Source: Owenia fusiformis (taxonomy: Eukaryota; Annelida; Polychaeta; Sabellida; Oweniidae). Taken from it: 64,000 bases of DNA. The DNA is taken from contig CAIIXF020000004.1 of NCBI GenBank assembly GCA_903813345.2, forward strand, positions 5,351,525-5,415,524, read 5' to 3'. The position numbers and the translations under genes are program-made. This document shows, piece by piece, positions 51,801 to 63,485 of this stretch. The notes under the pieces were generated by a model. The model was not told the DNA's origin, ran no database searches, and was given only the letters and a program-made list of their open reading frames with translations. Numbering within the stretch: position 1 is the stretch's first letter; each line of letters starts with the position of its first letter.

Positions 51801-54800
51801 TTTACAGATGCAAGAGCAGACTTCAAGATCTCATTAGCTTTTGGGCATGCTGGGTAATTCATAAGGCAGCGACATATATCACGATGTGTCTTGTTTAAGC
51901 TTGGATATTATATACAGGGTGGGCCAAAAAAAACGCCACTTTTTTTTCAAAATGCTGTAACTTTTTTAATTTTTGAGACAAAATCTTGCAACTTGCAGTT
52001 GTTATCTAGCCATGGATCATAAATTAGACACTTTTACTTGAATAAAATATGTCACCAGCGTCTCACTAAACATGTGGTGTGCCATGAGAAATAAGCATAA
52101 TTTGCAAAATGTTCCTGAACTGATACGGCCTGATGATCGCTAAGCTTATAGCCCTGATGCAAACCCCAGTGAGTATAGGGTATGGGAAGGTCTCCAGGAG
52201 ATTGTATGAAGGCACCCAATCTGAAAAATTGCTCTACTAAAGCTGGCAATTAAGACAGGTTGAAAAAAACCTTTCATTGATACTGCTATATCAGCAAGGT
52301 GACTAAAACTAAAATATATCATTAAATAGGGTGACGGACCAATTGAACTCCTCTTTTAGATCAAATATCATTCAAGTTGAAGGACTTGTTACATTATATT
52401 ATTACTAAGAACTCCTGGCACTATATAACTGCAAAATTTTGGGTATGTAGGTGTGAAAATAAAAAAGTTGTAGTGTCTTGAAATAAAAGTGGCGTTTTTT
52501 TTTGGCCCACCCTGTATTTCCCTTCAGGATATTTCTAATATCCCAAACCTTCCATGACATAACCTCTGTATTTCTATTTCAGGGTGTACCATGTATTATC
52601 ATGGGGGTTTCCACTAATCATGTCTTGCTTGCCATTTATAAATGATCACTATGGACCTGCTGGAGCCTGGTGGTAGGATATATTTTCATTTTTCGTGCTT
52701 ATTTCATGCTATTTCTCTGGAAAATTTTGCCTGATTTTTCTGCATTTTTATACAAATTAGAGTGTATCTTCTATATGTCTGTTTACTTTATTCTTTAATA
52801 ATTGATAATTTTAGAACTACATGTACGGTACATGTATTAAATTTTTTTTCACAAGCAGAGAGGTATCATTAGGAATTAACTTTTTAAATCAGATGACTGA
52901 AAAACATGAAAAAGCAACACCAATACACCCATTAAGGGCAAACTACAGTTAGGAAGATTGCTGGTACTGTACTTAAAATTAGTTTACTGTGTTTTGCACT
53001 TTTAGCTGGATCAAAGGAGATGACAATGGAGTTAAGTGGAGATTTGGAATGTAAGTAAACAAAAGAAACTCAATTTAATGTCGTAAACTATCAAATGTAA
53101 CGTCGGGCTGATTATTTTGGCAAAGTTTAAACATTTTACAAACACCCACTTCATGCACCAATTAGTCGTTTGAACGAGACCATTCCCTGTGGGAATGTGT
53201 TGGGAATTTGATTAAAAAATTTGGATGGCCTACCTTTTGATCAACTCAGTGAGACTATGAATTCCCATTCCAGGAGCAAAACAACTCAGTGTTCTCCACA
53301 GCATTTTTTCTCAAGTGGGTGCAAAATTCTCATCTTCACAATTTGGACCCAGATTGGACAAAATATGCCCCATTTTTCATACTTTTTCTCATTCTCAAGT
53401 TGGTGGAAATGGATTTTCTGGTGGGTGCAAGCCTGATTTTAAAATCTCAGGTGGGTGCTGTGCCCACTTGCTTTATTGTTGAGGAGATCACTGCAGCTGA
53501 TCAAAATGTTCTAGCCCTCAGGTCCTCCTTTAACTTAATTTGTACTCCAGATTACTTTTCTATTTATACACCAACTATGTGTATGTGAAAGTGTATGGAT
53601 CATATCAGGAGTGATCAATGGAATGTCTTATTAGCCATCAAAGCAAGAATCCTGTGTGTGCCTCATAAAGATAGCAATCAAAATATTTTGATTAACAATT
53701 CCTTAGCTTTAAATGGTGTAGTGATTCAGACAGAAAATTGGTTATAAAATTGGAAGCAACCGCGTTAGACTGTCTGAATTTCTACCCAAGAATCAAAATA
53801 CCACCATGTTCTTGCCCAGATGTAAACAAATATGAGTCATGTCTGATAGTCTGTAAAACTTTGGTGATTAGATTTCATGAAAACTTCACCAGACCTTGAA
53901 AAATGATACTGTCTGTTTAAAAATCTGGATATATATTCTGGAGAAATTATGGGATAAATATAATTTTGTGCCTGTATTCTTAATGATTGTTGAACACTTT
54001 ATAATGTCATTGATACAGTGTGCTAGGTATATACAAATTATAGAGGTGTCACTTATACCCGACTTTGTTCCAATCCACGGAATTATGCCCTCGGAACGGA
54101 ACACGGAACACAAATTGAGAATTTCGGTTCGGTTCCGGAACAAGAACATTTTACCCTTTTACAACTTTTGGCCCTTAAATCGCCACAAAACAGCATTTTT
54201 CTTTCAATATTTTGCACCAAAAGAGGTTTTGAAGAGCTTTTCGCTTCCAAATTGACCTAGATGATCAACTTATTTTAATCTTATACACACAGTCACTCTG
54301 TTCTGAACCGTTCCGAAATTGTTCCGTTCCGAAGCAAAATGTTCCGAACCGAACCGTTCCGATTTTATTTTTGTTCCGTGACATTTCTAACATATTATAT
54401 GACTCATGTATTAGGTAAATTGTTTCAAATGATTATTAGTGTCCAACAGAAAAACAACATGATGCAGTTTTCACTCTCCATAGACTGCAACCTCACACAA
54501 TGTTAGAATATTTGTGTCTTGTAGTTGAACCCTTACATAGCGCCCAATAAGGTTTGGAGGACAGTAGAACATTTGCCAGTCCATGTTTTGTCCTTCAAGG
54601 ATGATTGGTCTATGGTAACATAGTAGCCAGTTAACATCATCTGTGCTCACTTCAATTTTGAAGTTTGCCAGTCTGTCTGAAAATAAACCAAAATTGTCTG
54701 GAATGAAAAAGTTGATTTCGGAATTAAAGTGGTGAACTTAAAGTGAGATGAAGGTACTTACATCTTATCAAGAAACTATGTGTGGTAAAAAATATGTATA

Positions 54801-57800
54801 TGGAGATCGGTGGCTAAAATGTATATAGTTAATGAATTAAGGATGACGAGTTGATGCTTTCTTCGTCAAGATCATTCTAAAGGATTCTATTCTATCAATA
54901 GTTGTCAAAAGCCGCAAATTACAATAGGAATTAACAAAAACTAGATCGTATTCAGCAATAATTTTTCAAATTCTCAAACCGGAAGTCAGCGATCAACTTT
55001 CATGGTATTTAGTTTTTGGGGGGAGGGGGGGGGGTAGGAGTCAAAACTAGATTTATTTAGTTTCCAATCCGACATTGAACTTTTGATGCCTCCCCTAAGT
55101 GAAGCCTATTTATAACAGCTTTTGTCTTACAAAAGCATTGATTATCAATGATAATCAGCCCTCGAAAGTTCTAACCTCTGTAGCGAGTGTCTATTCTGTT
55201 GACCAACTTCACAGATCTTATCTTGTATTCTGCTTCTAAGTCAACCTTCCACCATGGCCTGTATTCATTATTTGTATGTGTACAAGAACCATGTGCAACA
55301 TCAGGGTCTTCATTTCCATCAACTGCTACATAAGCTTTCCACCTATAGGGATTCCCTGACCAATCTGATGATTGTGCTGCAGGTTTGTGCAAAGCAACAT
55401 TTTCTGAAACATTTTGAAAGGTGTAACTTTTGGAACACTAAATACAGAATTAGAAAGGTGTTATACCAAGTAAACAAGACCTGAAATTCACTAGAATCAC
55501 AAAATATACATGTTCATATATGTAAAAATGGACGTGAATTATACTTCAGAAAATATTTTTTCTGAAATTTTTATAAAAATGTGTTCATGACATACCAAAA
55601 GTTTGAAATCTCTTATATTATTTTAGATGCAAAGAAACTATTGTTCTATTTTGACTGCGTTTTATGCACCATTCAAAAGTTTACGTGAGACCACCCCCCA
55701 CACAGGTATGGATAGGGAATTTGACCAAAAAAATTTGGCCTGTCTAATTCCTTCCCCTGGGGCCAGATAAATGTTTCATTTTCCCCACCCTGGGGGAAAT
55801 AAATCTGGTCAAATATTCCTGACCCCAGGCCCTCTTCCCGAATTTACACTTTTTAAACATTTTAAACAATTATTTTGTATAGAATGGGCAGGTGAATTGT
55901 TGAGTTTGACGAGTATAAATCCACATCAAACTCGTTTTCAAAACTACGCTACATAGTAATTTATACAATGACATATTTTATGATCTCTATATATGGTAAA
56001 CCATATTGGCTATTTATATTAATGAGTTACCTCCCTCTGTATTATTTATATACTATATCTAGTATATTAAACCATGACAAGGCTATGAATACCAAGTAGA
56101 ACATGGATGTGCAACTTTTTTCGGAGGGAGGGAGAGAACAAGCTTGACAAGCCAATACTTAAGACAGGAAGTTGTTACCGCTCAGTATCATTCTAGAAAT
56201 CCTCTCCAGTGATTATTCTCAGCAATTTCACTCCTGAAACTGTACCCAACATGTAGAGGAGTTTATTTTCATCTGTTCTCGACATGAGAGATCTTTAGTT
56301 CAATGAATTTACCGATTATTTGCAAATCATAGTTTCCTAAAGTGTATACTGGACGAAACAAATCCAGTCAAAATCCCTACTCCGGGGCACATGCAAATCA
56401 AATTCCTCACTCCCAGGACAAAATTCTCCCCTACCCCTGGGGCAATATTGCATTTCAAATTCTCATGCAAATGAATGGTGCATTATACTCACGTAAAGGT
56501 TTGGGTTGTTCCAAATACGGCTGACAAGTCACAGCATTTAGAGTGAAAATGACTGCCAGTATAATCTGCATTATCAAAAATAAGAAGCCAGTGTTTATTG
56601 TTTTCTTCTATCACACTTATTTGTTGCTTATTTACATCACTTTGTAGAGTAAAAAAGATGTATTTTCTTTTGCTTTTAAGTTAAAACATTAAATTAACAT
56701 CAATATTTCAATTATTGTGTTGACATTCAATTACAAATAAAAGCACTTATGGAATTATTAAAATCAGTAGGTCGAACAGAATATGTCAAGTCAAGTCACT
56801 CTTTCTAATATACCTTTGGTGGGAAGTTTTTCATGAAATCCTGATGATAAATGCACAATTTTTGATTGACACATATTAAGCAAAAATATTTCACTTTAGG
56901 TAGAAAAATGTTCATGCAAGTTCTGCTTTACATAATTTGTTACTATACAATTTCTACAATTTTGGCGACAGGGTCTCGTTACTTGGAAAATATTTGTGTT
57001 TTTCAGAGTAACTCATTTTCATATAAAAGAGCCTTCGAGGGTTTGGTAATAAACATGTGAGATGCTGTATCACTAAATAGATTATACTGATCAAAAATTT
57101 TAGTAACTAATAGAAACAGCATGTCAAAGTTCTTCACCAAACCTTCCTATTCTCTTTGTAGGTATCAAAGATTATATTAGTCCAAAATGGAAGGGATAAT
57201 ATTTTTTTTATTGTAGGTATTATTTATTTTATTATTTTAGGTATGATATTGTCGTCAACTTGTTTTATAATTATTCGAAAAAGATAAATCCTGATATATT
57301 CTGTTCAGGCTACTACACAAGAAATATTGCGCAAAATGACATAAACAATTGTCCTTTTGTTTTAGAACATTTTTACTGTAATAAAAAATAGGTGCATGTT
57401 TTCTTATACAAGCATATTCACGGGGTACCAACTATACGGGATGTATCAAAACCACTACGTCCTGCAAAACCGTTAATTGAATTTTAAACCTACCAGGTGT
57501 TTTAAAATCAAGGATTGTGAGTCCCATACTGCATGCACCTTTTTTATTCAAACTTATGCAATTAAAAGCAAAACAAAAATGCCTCTCTGTCGATGCATGT
57601 ACAAAGTTCTTCGTTCTAGCTGCATTTTGGTCCCCAGCTGTGAGATCAAGCAAATTTTCATAGCTTTCAACTAGCTATCTCGCCATTTTCGCCCATATAT
57701 TCAGAATGGACCCCCATTTCAACCCTGTTAAAAGCCGCAAATTACTTTATGTTTTGGCATTAAACGCAGCAGTTTCGAAATCACCTGCGCATCTCTTCAA

Positions 57801-60800
57801 AATTGACCAATAATAAGTCCTGTTGTCTTCCACGTCGTCTTTGTAGTCATATACTCGATGGGGCGTAGTTATATCCTGTGATTTGAATTAATAGTTACCA
57901 AAGAAGCATTTGCAAGTGCTAATCACCATGAGGGCTAAACTAATATTAGAGTTTCAATATCATAGGCATGTAGCAGTAGCCAAAGGGGGCTCTTGAATGA
58001 GCCCAGTCCCCAGATTTCACTGAGGAACATTTTTCATTCACCTCATTAGGTTAATGGAGGTTAATGGACCAAATCTAAGTATTTCAAATAAAAAGTGCAT
58101 GTACTTTATTTATTTGCAGATTCCTAATCATTTTGATTAATTACATTTCCTGAGCAAGCCTTGATATTTCAAATGAAATTTTACTATATTTGTTTGCAGA
58201 TGGTATGGACCATTGTTCTTGATTATTGCTCTGTTGTTCTTTGTCTACATATACATCATCGTCATGGTGAACCGTAGGGTGAGTACAACATTTACCAGAT
58301 TTTTTCATTTCATTTAAAGCCCCCTTTCATAGCACCCTTATGGTTTATGGAATATATATTAAAATTTCAAAAAGCGCCAATGGGCTTTTATTCCAAAGTT
58401 TTTCAGTAATAGTACTGCTCAAACATTAAAACAAGTCACATGTAAAACTCCATTTTGCTATATTAAGTGCAATGTTCAACTCAAACTTTGTATTTAAAGA
58501 TAACTTCATAATGTACCTTAATACCAACAAGCTGCAGTACAAATTTCCATCTATGGGTGATTTTGCACTAATTGTTAGCTGAATTGTTGAACAGTAATAT
58601 ATTGGTATCACTTTCTTATGATTTTATATTTTAACATGATTCACATCTTAGTGTATTCTGAGTACAGTAATTGTACAGTAATTCTATTTTCAAGTAAATA
58701 TCCACTTAAAAAGAGTGCATTTTATTGTAAATCACCATTTAAATTACAATAACAGTGTTAAATGCAACCTTGCCTATTAACCGAGACATTATTGGTCTCT
58801 GATTAAAAGTGATACATGTATTTATATCAGGGGATCTATCATTTATCTGAAAACAGGCAAAATGATTGGAAAATTGATTTTAACATGAAATAGTTGCAAA
58901 ATTCATCAAAACAATTGGTGATTTTGATAATGAAAACACCTGGAGAAAACCGTTGTTTTACATGATGCAAATGAAACCCCTGATTCTTGATATAGATTTT
59001 TTTATTATTATTATCTGAATATAATTGTTATTGTAGGTTAAGACCTGGGAAGGGACATATGATCCTGACACAGAGAGAAGTAAGGTATGGAATCTTTAGA
59101 TGTAAAATGTATCAGAAGTGTAGTGAAAGGAATTAGAAGGGAATCTTGGGAAGGGACATATGATCCTGACACAGAGAGGAGTTAGGTATGGAATATTTTA
59201 AAGGGTACAATCCAGCAAACGTTTATCAATGCTTGAGAAAACTAATGTTGATTTTTCATTGAATCAACAGTGAGAAATAATTAGATAATAATTCGGTGTA
59301 TAATTAGAGGAATAAGAAGGGATGGGGTGTTGAAGGCATTTTCAAAAATCATGCCAATGTTTTCTGTAAGATTCAAATTTTATTTTCTGAAAAGAATAAA
59401 GATATCTGATGAAATAAAGAAGTCATTTAGCATTAAGGATGCAAAATTGTCCAAAGTTCATAAGAATTGAAAAGAGACGTCCACCGTTTCAATTTTTTGC
59501 CAAATAACCTTAAAAGCTGAAGGAAGATTAAGACTACATGTACAAGCAAAACATTTAAAAAAAAGACAACATGGAATGATGAAAGCAATGGATGAATGGA
59601 AAATTAATCCATGCTTCAAATACTCAATATTGTTTTATTTTTGTTTATTTCTCTCTTTTCAGCAACTTCTTAAAGAAGACATCAAGCCCCTAAAAGGCTA
59701 TCCTTTTGTATATCTTGCAGTTTCACTATTTCCACTAATCGACAGGTATGTGATCTTTTATTTATTTTGCAAAGGGTATGTACACGATGAAGATGTTCCA
59801 GATTTGTTAATAAAAACTCAGAATAAAATTCTGCGCTGAGGGTTGATGTGAAAAAGTCAGTCCACCCTAGTGGGGATTGAACCCACGACCCCTCGCTTTC
59901 TGGACGAGTGCTCTACCAGATTTTAGAGTATGATTTACAATGAAACCACTGAATGAACTTTGAATAGGAGTGTAGATTAGCCATCCATTTATTCATCTCT
60001 CTCTTTGTGTGATAATTCAAATACTGGTCGACAGATTTGATTCAATTGTATATATACTGATGCCTTATGGACTCTTATGGACATAAGAGCTCTCCTCATG
60101 GATTTTTTTTTCAAAATGTTATCTAAGATCAAAGTATTTCTGTAGTTGAAAAATGTAATTTTATGTGTTTCAGAATCCAGAATGCTTTTAATCCAGAGCC
60201 AGTATTTGCCCTGATGCTGTTACATGTAATCTCATCTCCACTACATGGTAAGTGTTCATTTCCGCGTGGTAAGTGTTCATTTCCGCGTGGTAAGTGATCA
60301 TTTCCACAGCCAGTTTTCCTCAAGGAGGGCTGGACTTTTTGTGTTTAAGGGGCAGCTTTGACAAATTGTTTAAAACTTTGCCTTGTATACTTACCAGTTT
60401 GACTCTGAAATTGATTTTTTAGGATCTAGGTGGAAAGTGGGTACTTTAAATAACTTTAGAATAGTAAAAAACTGGTGTCATGAACTTAGCAATATGCCTG
60501 ATTGCTTGTTGTGTCAATATTTACGTGTCCTACATGTTCATGTGTCCTATATGTTGATGTGTCAGTCTTCGTTTGTCCTACATGTTGATGTGTCGGTGTT
60601 CATGTGTCCTACATGTTGATGTGTCAGTGTCCATGTGTCCTACATGTTGATGTGTCAGTGTTCATGTGTCCTACATGTTGTGTTTTGTGTGTTTCACATT
60701 TTTTCTGTGTTTCAGGTGCCTTAAATGCAATAGTGTTTGGAATGGACAAAGAAACAATGAGCAAATTGACACCTTCTCAAATAAAGGTAAGTCAAAAGTT

Positions 60801-62547
60801 GTTTTAAATCCAAAATAAGAGTACAAAAGAATGCAAATAACATGGAATTAAGGAAACAGCCATGTTTACAAAACCTGATTGGAAATCATTATTTCTAGTA
60901 ATTAATGAATTCACCTTTTGACTTTTTTACAAAAATTTTACAAAATTATATGGGAAAACTTCACACTTGGTGGCAGAGGTCACACCTAAAGGAGCCCCCC
61001 AAGGTAAACGCTGGTTCTGGGCTGTTGGAAGACTAGAGATACTAGAGATTTAAGATTCTAGAGATATATCATAATTTTGGAAAAACTCACATACCGTATT
61101 CGCTGTAAAAAGCGCCCAGGGTGCTTTTGAAATTGAAATTTCCATTGTAACCCATTACAAAGAGCGCCCATATATGAGAGAAGTCAAAAATCTCCGGGAA
61201 TTTCATGTATGGGAATTTTTCTTGCCAAAAGCCCTTATTTGCTACGAAAGTGACAGCATATTTTTACAATAATGATATGTATAGTTATTGGATAGAATAT
61301 GGTAAGATCACTTAAATAAAACAAGAATTTAACATTGATTGAAGAACTCCCCAGCAAAGCCCCTCGAAGTGAAGGAATTGTTTTCCACGATTATCTTCAA
61401 TATTTCCGCAATAGACTGTTAGATCTTAAGTTATACCTTTTTTTTTTTAATTTGATGACAGATCATCATTTTTCGAGTAAAAGTTATGTAAAAGTCGAGA
61501 AATCTTAAAAAGAAACAAGAAAGTTCACGACCTTGACATGACCTTGACAATCGCTAGCTAGTAAAATGTCGAAACAAAACTCTGAAACGTGATCATTTCC
61601 TTCATTCATTATGGACTATATTGAGTTTACTATGATGTGGGAAGCACCCACTGATAGATATTTATCAGGAGGATGCATCGAATTATAAAATGTGTCATGT
61701 TTTTTGCATTTTAGTGTAAGTACTCTATTATCGCCCACTATATTTCTTTGGAAATTTGATTTTTTTTCTGATATATTCGTTAATACTTGGTCATTCCTCG
61801 ATATTTCTTGATCTCTGTGAAGCGGGTGGGCGCTTATTAGGGGTGGGCCCTTATTACAGCGATTACGGTATTTGCCTCGTTCTCTTAACATCACCATGTA
61901 AAAATTCCATTTGGTTTTATTAGAGTCCATTTTACTGCTTCATTTCGTCAGTAGAACGGCAAAAATAAGAAATTGGGAGACCATTGTGCAATAATATATG
62001 GAAAAGTATATTCATAATGTACATGAATGACATTTGTATATCTTGGATTGCTTCTAGTTTGGCTTATAAAGTGTATGGCCTCTTATATTTGGATGTTTCT
62101 CTGCCATGTTATTTTCAATAAGATTAACATGGCTGAAATTCTTCAAATTACAGGACGGCACAGGCTTATTGCACAAAAAACTAAAAAATCTGAAATATAC
62201 AAATGTCATTCATGTACATTATGAATATACTTTTCCATATATTATTGCACAATGGTCTCCCAATTTCTTATTTTTGCCGTTCTACTGACGAAATGAAGCA
62301 GTGAAATGGACTCTAGCTCTTTGTGTCCTAAAATGATTTTCTTTTGATTCTCTTTTATAGGTTTTAGAAAATAATGATATTTTTTTCTTTAAAGGTGGCG
62401 ATTAAATCACATTTACAGCGTAATGAGATTCTCGAGTATCCAGTTGTGATTCGTCAAGCTGATGGATCATTGACGCCTGTGTCATCTTTACCCGATGGCA
62501 GTGCGTTTGATAAATTCAACAGTGTCTCATACTCTAGACTGCACTAA
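48884..62547 (+). CDS. cAMP-receptor-like (Dicty_CAR family) seven-helix receptor
   Basis: Thirteen phase-consistent exons: 48884-48970, 49976-50028, 50462-50573, 50987-51047, 51517-51604, 52583-52672, 53006-53050, 58200-58278, 59037-59084, 59663-59745, 60174-60247, 60716-60786, 62395-62547 (347 residues). Seven hydrophobic helices run from VKRAMASLSLVGCLFMICVI to PVFALMLLHVISSPLHGALN. Family marks: PLCDFQAWWLTYF before TM3, the TM4 VLSWGFPLIM, loop-2 GAWCWI, and a Lys/Tyr-rich loop before TM6. This is the architecture of slime-mould cAR and metazoan CRLA-like/GPR157-related receptors. The short N-terminus has one NTT glycosylation site and no signal peptide. The ligand is unknown; cAMP should not be assumed. 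Starts head-to-head with UIF. Its intron 7 hosts an antisense lectin gene. Confidence 0.87.
49332..49626. mobile_element. Diverged copy of the CAGGCCCGTAGC MITE
   Basis: AAAATCATGCAGTTTTTCAC, TGAACCCCCCTTGGCAAATC and GCTATGGGCCTG match the element at 5004-5216. The left end is unclear because another insertion seems to lie at 49230-49460 (TGGGCGTAGCG...CGCTATGCCCA, inverted). Confidence 0.6.
49795..49960 (-). mobile_element. tRNA-derived SINE fragment
   Basis: Read on the minus strand: a short leader with GCTGTAGTGGCTTAAGCC, then the tRNA-like TAGCTCAGTCGGTAGAGCAT (A box) and a worn B box. The leader matches the one before the SINE at 63486, in opposite orientation. Confidence 0.6.
50559..50760 (+). 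repeat. 21-bp tandem repeat made of the exon-3 end plus its splice donor, about 8 units
   Basis: The unit is GCCTATCTTATG joined to gtaagta plus two bases. It starts within exon 3 (last codons and real donor at 50574) and repeats through the intron; six further copies keep a GTAAGT and one has GTTAGT. Units are 21 bp, in phase with the exon, until a 20-bp unit near 50662. See findings. Confidence 0.9.
51913..52516. mobile_element. Mariner-like non-autonomous element with TA duplication
   Basis: TA flanks 51915-52514 (600 bp). The ends CAGGGTGGGCCAAAAAAAAC and its inverse, continuing as GCCACTTTT, are near-perfect TIRs of about 30 bp. No transposase frame. In intron 5 of the receptor gene. 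Confidence 0.85.
53051..54032 (+). other. First part of receptor intron 7; no gene recognised
   Basis: Sequence with GGTGGGTGCA-type short repeats at 53313-53460. The open frames 53221-53436 and 53289-53588 have no recognised domain. The F-type lectin gene begins at 54471, on the other strand. Confidence 0.5.
54033..54397. mobile_element. hAT-like MITE with CGGAAC-rich subterminal repeats
   Basis: The element is 54041-54389, with ends TAGAGGTGTCAC and (inverse) TAGAAATGTCAC. The flanking 8-mers ACAAATTA and ACATATTA differ at one base, as expected for an aged 8-bp hAT duplication. More than ten GGAAC/GTTCC motifs cluster near both ends, resembling subterminal transposase sites. Confidence 0.7.
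54471..56571 (-). CDS. F-type lectin (fucolectin-like), secreted, nested in receptor intron 7
   Basis: Three phase-consistent exons: 56571-56493, 55403-55176, 54676-54471 (170 residues). Residues 1-17 (MQIILAVIFTLNAVTCQ) are a signal peptide. The rest is one F-type lectin domain: NVALHKPAAQSS, VAVDGN, SCTHT, RPWWKVDL, VKLVNRID, RLANFKIEVS, and final CEVAVYGE. The fucose-binding pattern is H-x26-R-x-D, present as His of CTHT to NRID. Between that Asp and the following Arg of RDRL there are five residues rather than the usual four, and the vicinal cysteines common here are replaced by Thr-Arg. F-type lectins bind fucosylated glycans in innate immunity or gamete recognition; binding by this one is inferred. 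Confidence 0.85.
55700..56470. repeat. Degenerate CCCCTGGGG-type repeats in lectin intron 1
   Basis: Segments such as CCCCTGGGGCCAGATAAAT, CCCTGGGGGAAATAAATCTG and CCCCTGGGGCAATATTGC recur at about 55755-55830 and 56375-56455. The rest of the intron (55404-56492) shows nothing. Confidence 0.4.
56580..58199 (+). other. Last part of receptor intron 7; no gene recognised
   Basis: A+T-rich sequence upstream of the lectin gene, which would hold its promoter. No exon, RNA gene or clear transposon end was found. Confidence 0.5.
59147..59196 (+). pseudogene. Decayed duplicate of receptor exon 9
   Basis: TGGGAAGGGACATATGATCC then TGACACAGAGAGgAGTtAG|GTATGGAAT copies nearly all of exon 9 (59037-59084) and its donor about 105 bp downstream. 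AAG has become TAG, a stop in the exon frame. The upstream acceptor is not copied. Confidence 0.85.
59850..59940 (-). mobile_element. tRNA-like (SINE-type) fragment
   Basis: On the minus strand, CTGGTAGAGCACTCGTCCAG then GGTCGTGGGTTCAATCCCCA carries the end of an A box and a full B box, with CCACTAGGG-TGG as a pseudo-acceptor stem. The 5' half of the tRNA is missing, so it is not a functional tRNA gene. Confidence 0.55.
60238..60303 (+). repeat. 21-bp tandem repeat of the exon-11 splice donor, 3 units
   Basis: GTAAGTGTTCATTTCCGCGTG occurs twice, followed by GTAAGTGATCATTTCC. The first GTAAGT is the expected donor of exon 11. Each unit offers an equivalent donor 21 bp on. Confidence 0.85.
60524..60690. 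repeat. ~31-bp minisatellite (GTGTCCTACATGTTGATGTG), about 5 units
   Basis: Units GTGTCCTACATGTTGATGTG plus TCAGTGTTCAT repeat between 60524 and 60685, ending about 30 bp before the acceptor of exon 12. Open frames here are repeat artefacts. Confidence 0.8.
61092..61870. mobile_element. DNA transposon remnant with CCGTATTCGCTGTAA ends and TA duplication
   Basis: TA flanks 61094-61868 (775 bp). The left CCGTATTCGCTGTAAAAAGC and right GCCCTTATTACAGCGATTACGG are inverted; AAGCGCCC / GGGCGCTT recur inward. The minus frame at 61616-61930 has no transposase signature. Confidence 0.7.
61921..62315. mobile_element. MITE with ~110-bp inverted repeats, copy 2 (intact ends)
   Basis: TA flanks 61923-62313 (391 bp). 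Both ends read GAGTCCATTT(C/T)ACTGCTTCAT inward. Nearly identical to 48028-48410. It sits about 80 bp before the terminal exon of the receptor gene. Confidence 0.92.
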
Positions 62548-63480
62548 CTCCTAAATGGGTCCTGTCCTATTATTTATGAATACTCTATGATATTTGTGTT
62601 TGCTTATGAGTGAGCCATAATGTGTTATAGAGGTGCAGTGGAACAGTGAAAAAACATGGTTGTATTAATTTTTATCTCATAAGAAAATGTGTCTATATCG
62701 AGTCATATAAATGAAGGGTAAATTAATTCACATTTTTGCTGACAATTTGGATGATTTACTTAAGATTAAGAAAGATAGATTTATGCACGAAAGATGGTCC
62801 AAATTGTCAGGGAAAAAAACATACTGATTTTTGGTGGTTTTACTTGACTTTTTCGGGTGCTCAACAAGTAAACCTACTGTGTCAGAAAATATTTTGTTGA
62901 GCGATGTCTGAATCCTTCTTTTGTATTTCATAAATTTGATGTTTAGTTTTATTCCTTGTATTTTGTGCTCCAAAAATTCTGTTCTTGATACCTTAAGTGC
63001 CTTTATTTTCTTGATTTCAAATGAATAATTCCATGCATCTGATTGGTTAATTTTGTGGTTGTTAGTTTAGGTTATTGAAAATGTCTCCTGCATGGTATTT
63101 GTTGTAATTTTTCTCATTTCTTTGTGACATCATGGTTGGGGGAGCAGTACTTCTCCTGATTTCTCCAAAAGGAGAAGTCTGAAGGTTATTAGATTTCTAA
63201 ATAGATCTCTAAATGTTTTCATTGTTTTGGGTATGATTGCCTTTAACATTTTTTATTTTAATTTTTTTATTTAATCATAACATTTAGATGCATTTTGTAG
63301 GACAGTTGCCTGCCAGATTTGCCTGAATTGGGATGTGCACATTTTTATTTTGTATTGTTTATGAAATGTATTTTCATTTTCTTGTCCCTGGAGAGATCAT
63401 GCTTGTTTGAAGATTATTTCAGCCCATGCTTATTTTGGGTGAAGGATCTATCAATGTACACATGTGAAATGACCTTCAAT
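62548..63480 (+). other. Receptor 3' untranslated and downstream region
   Basis: After the TAA of exon 13 there is A+T-rich sequence with no gene. The minus frame at 62728-62973 lacks a recognisable domain. Confidence 0.5.
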
Positions 63481-63485
63481 AACTA

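Noticed and set aside
59850-59940. Functional tRNA gene on the minus strand
   Set aside because: The 5' half including most of the A box is missing.
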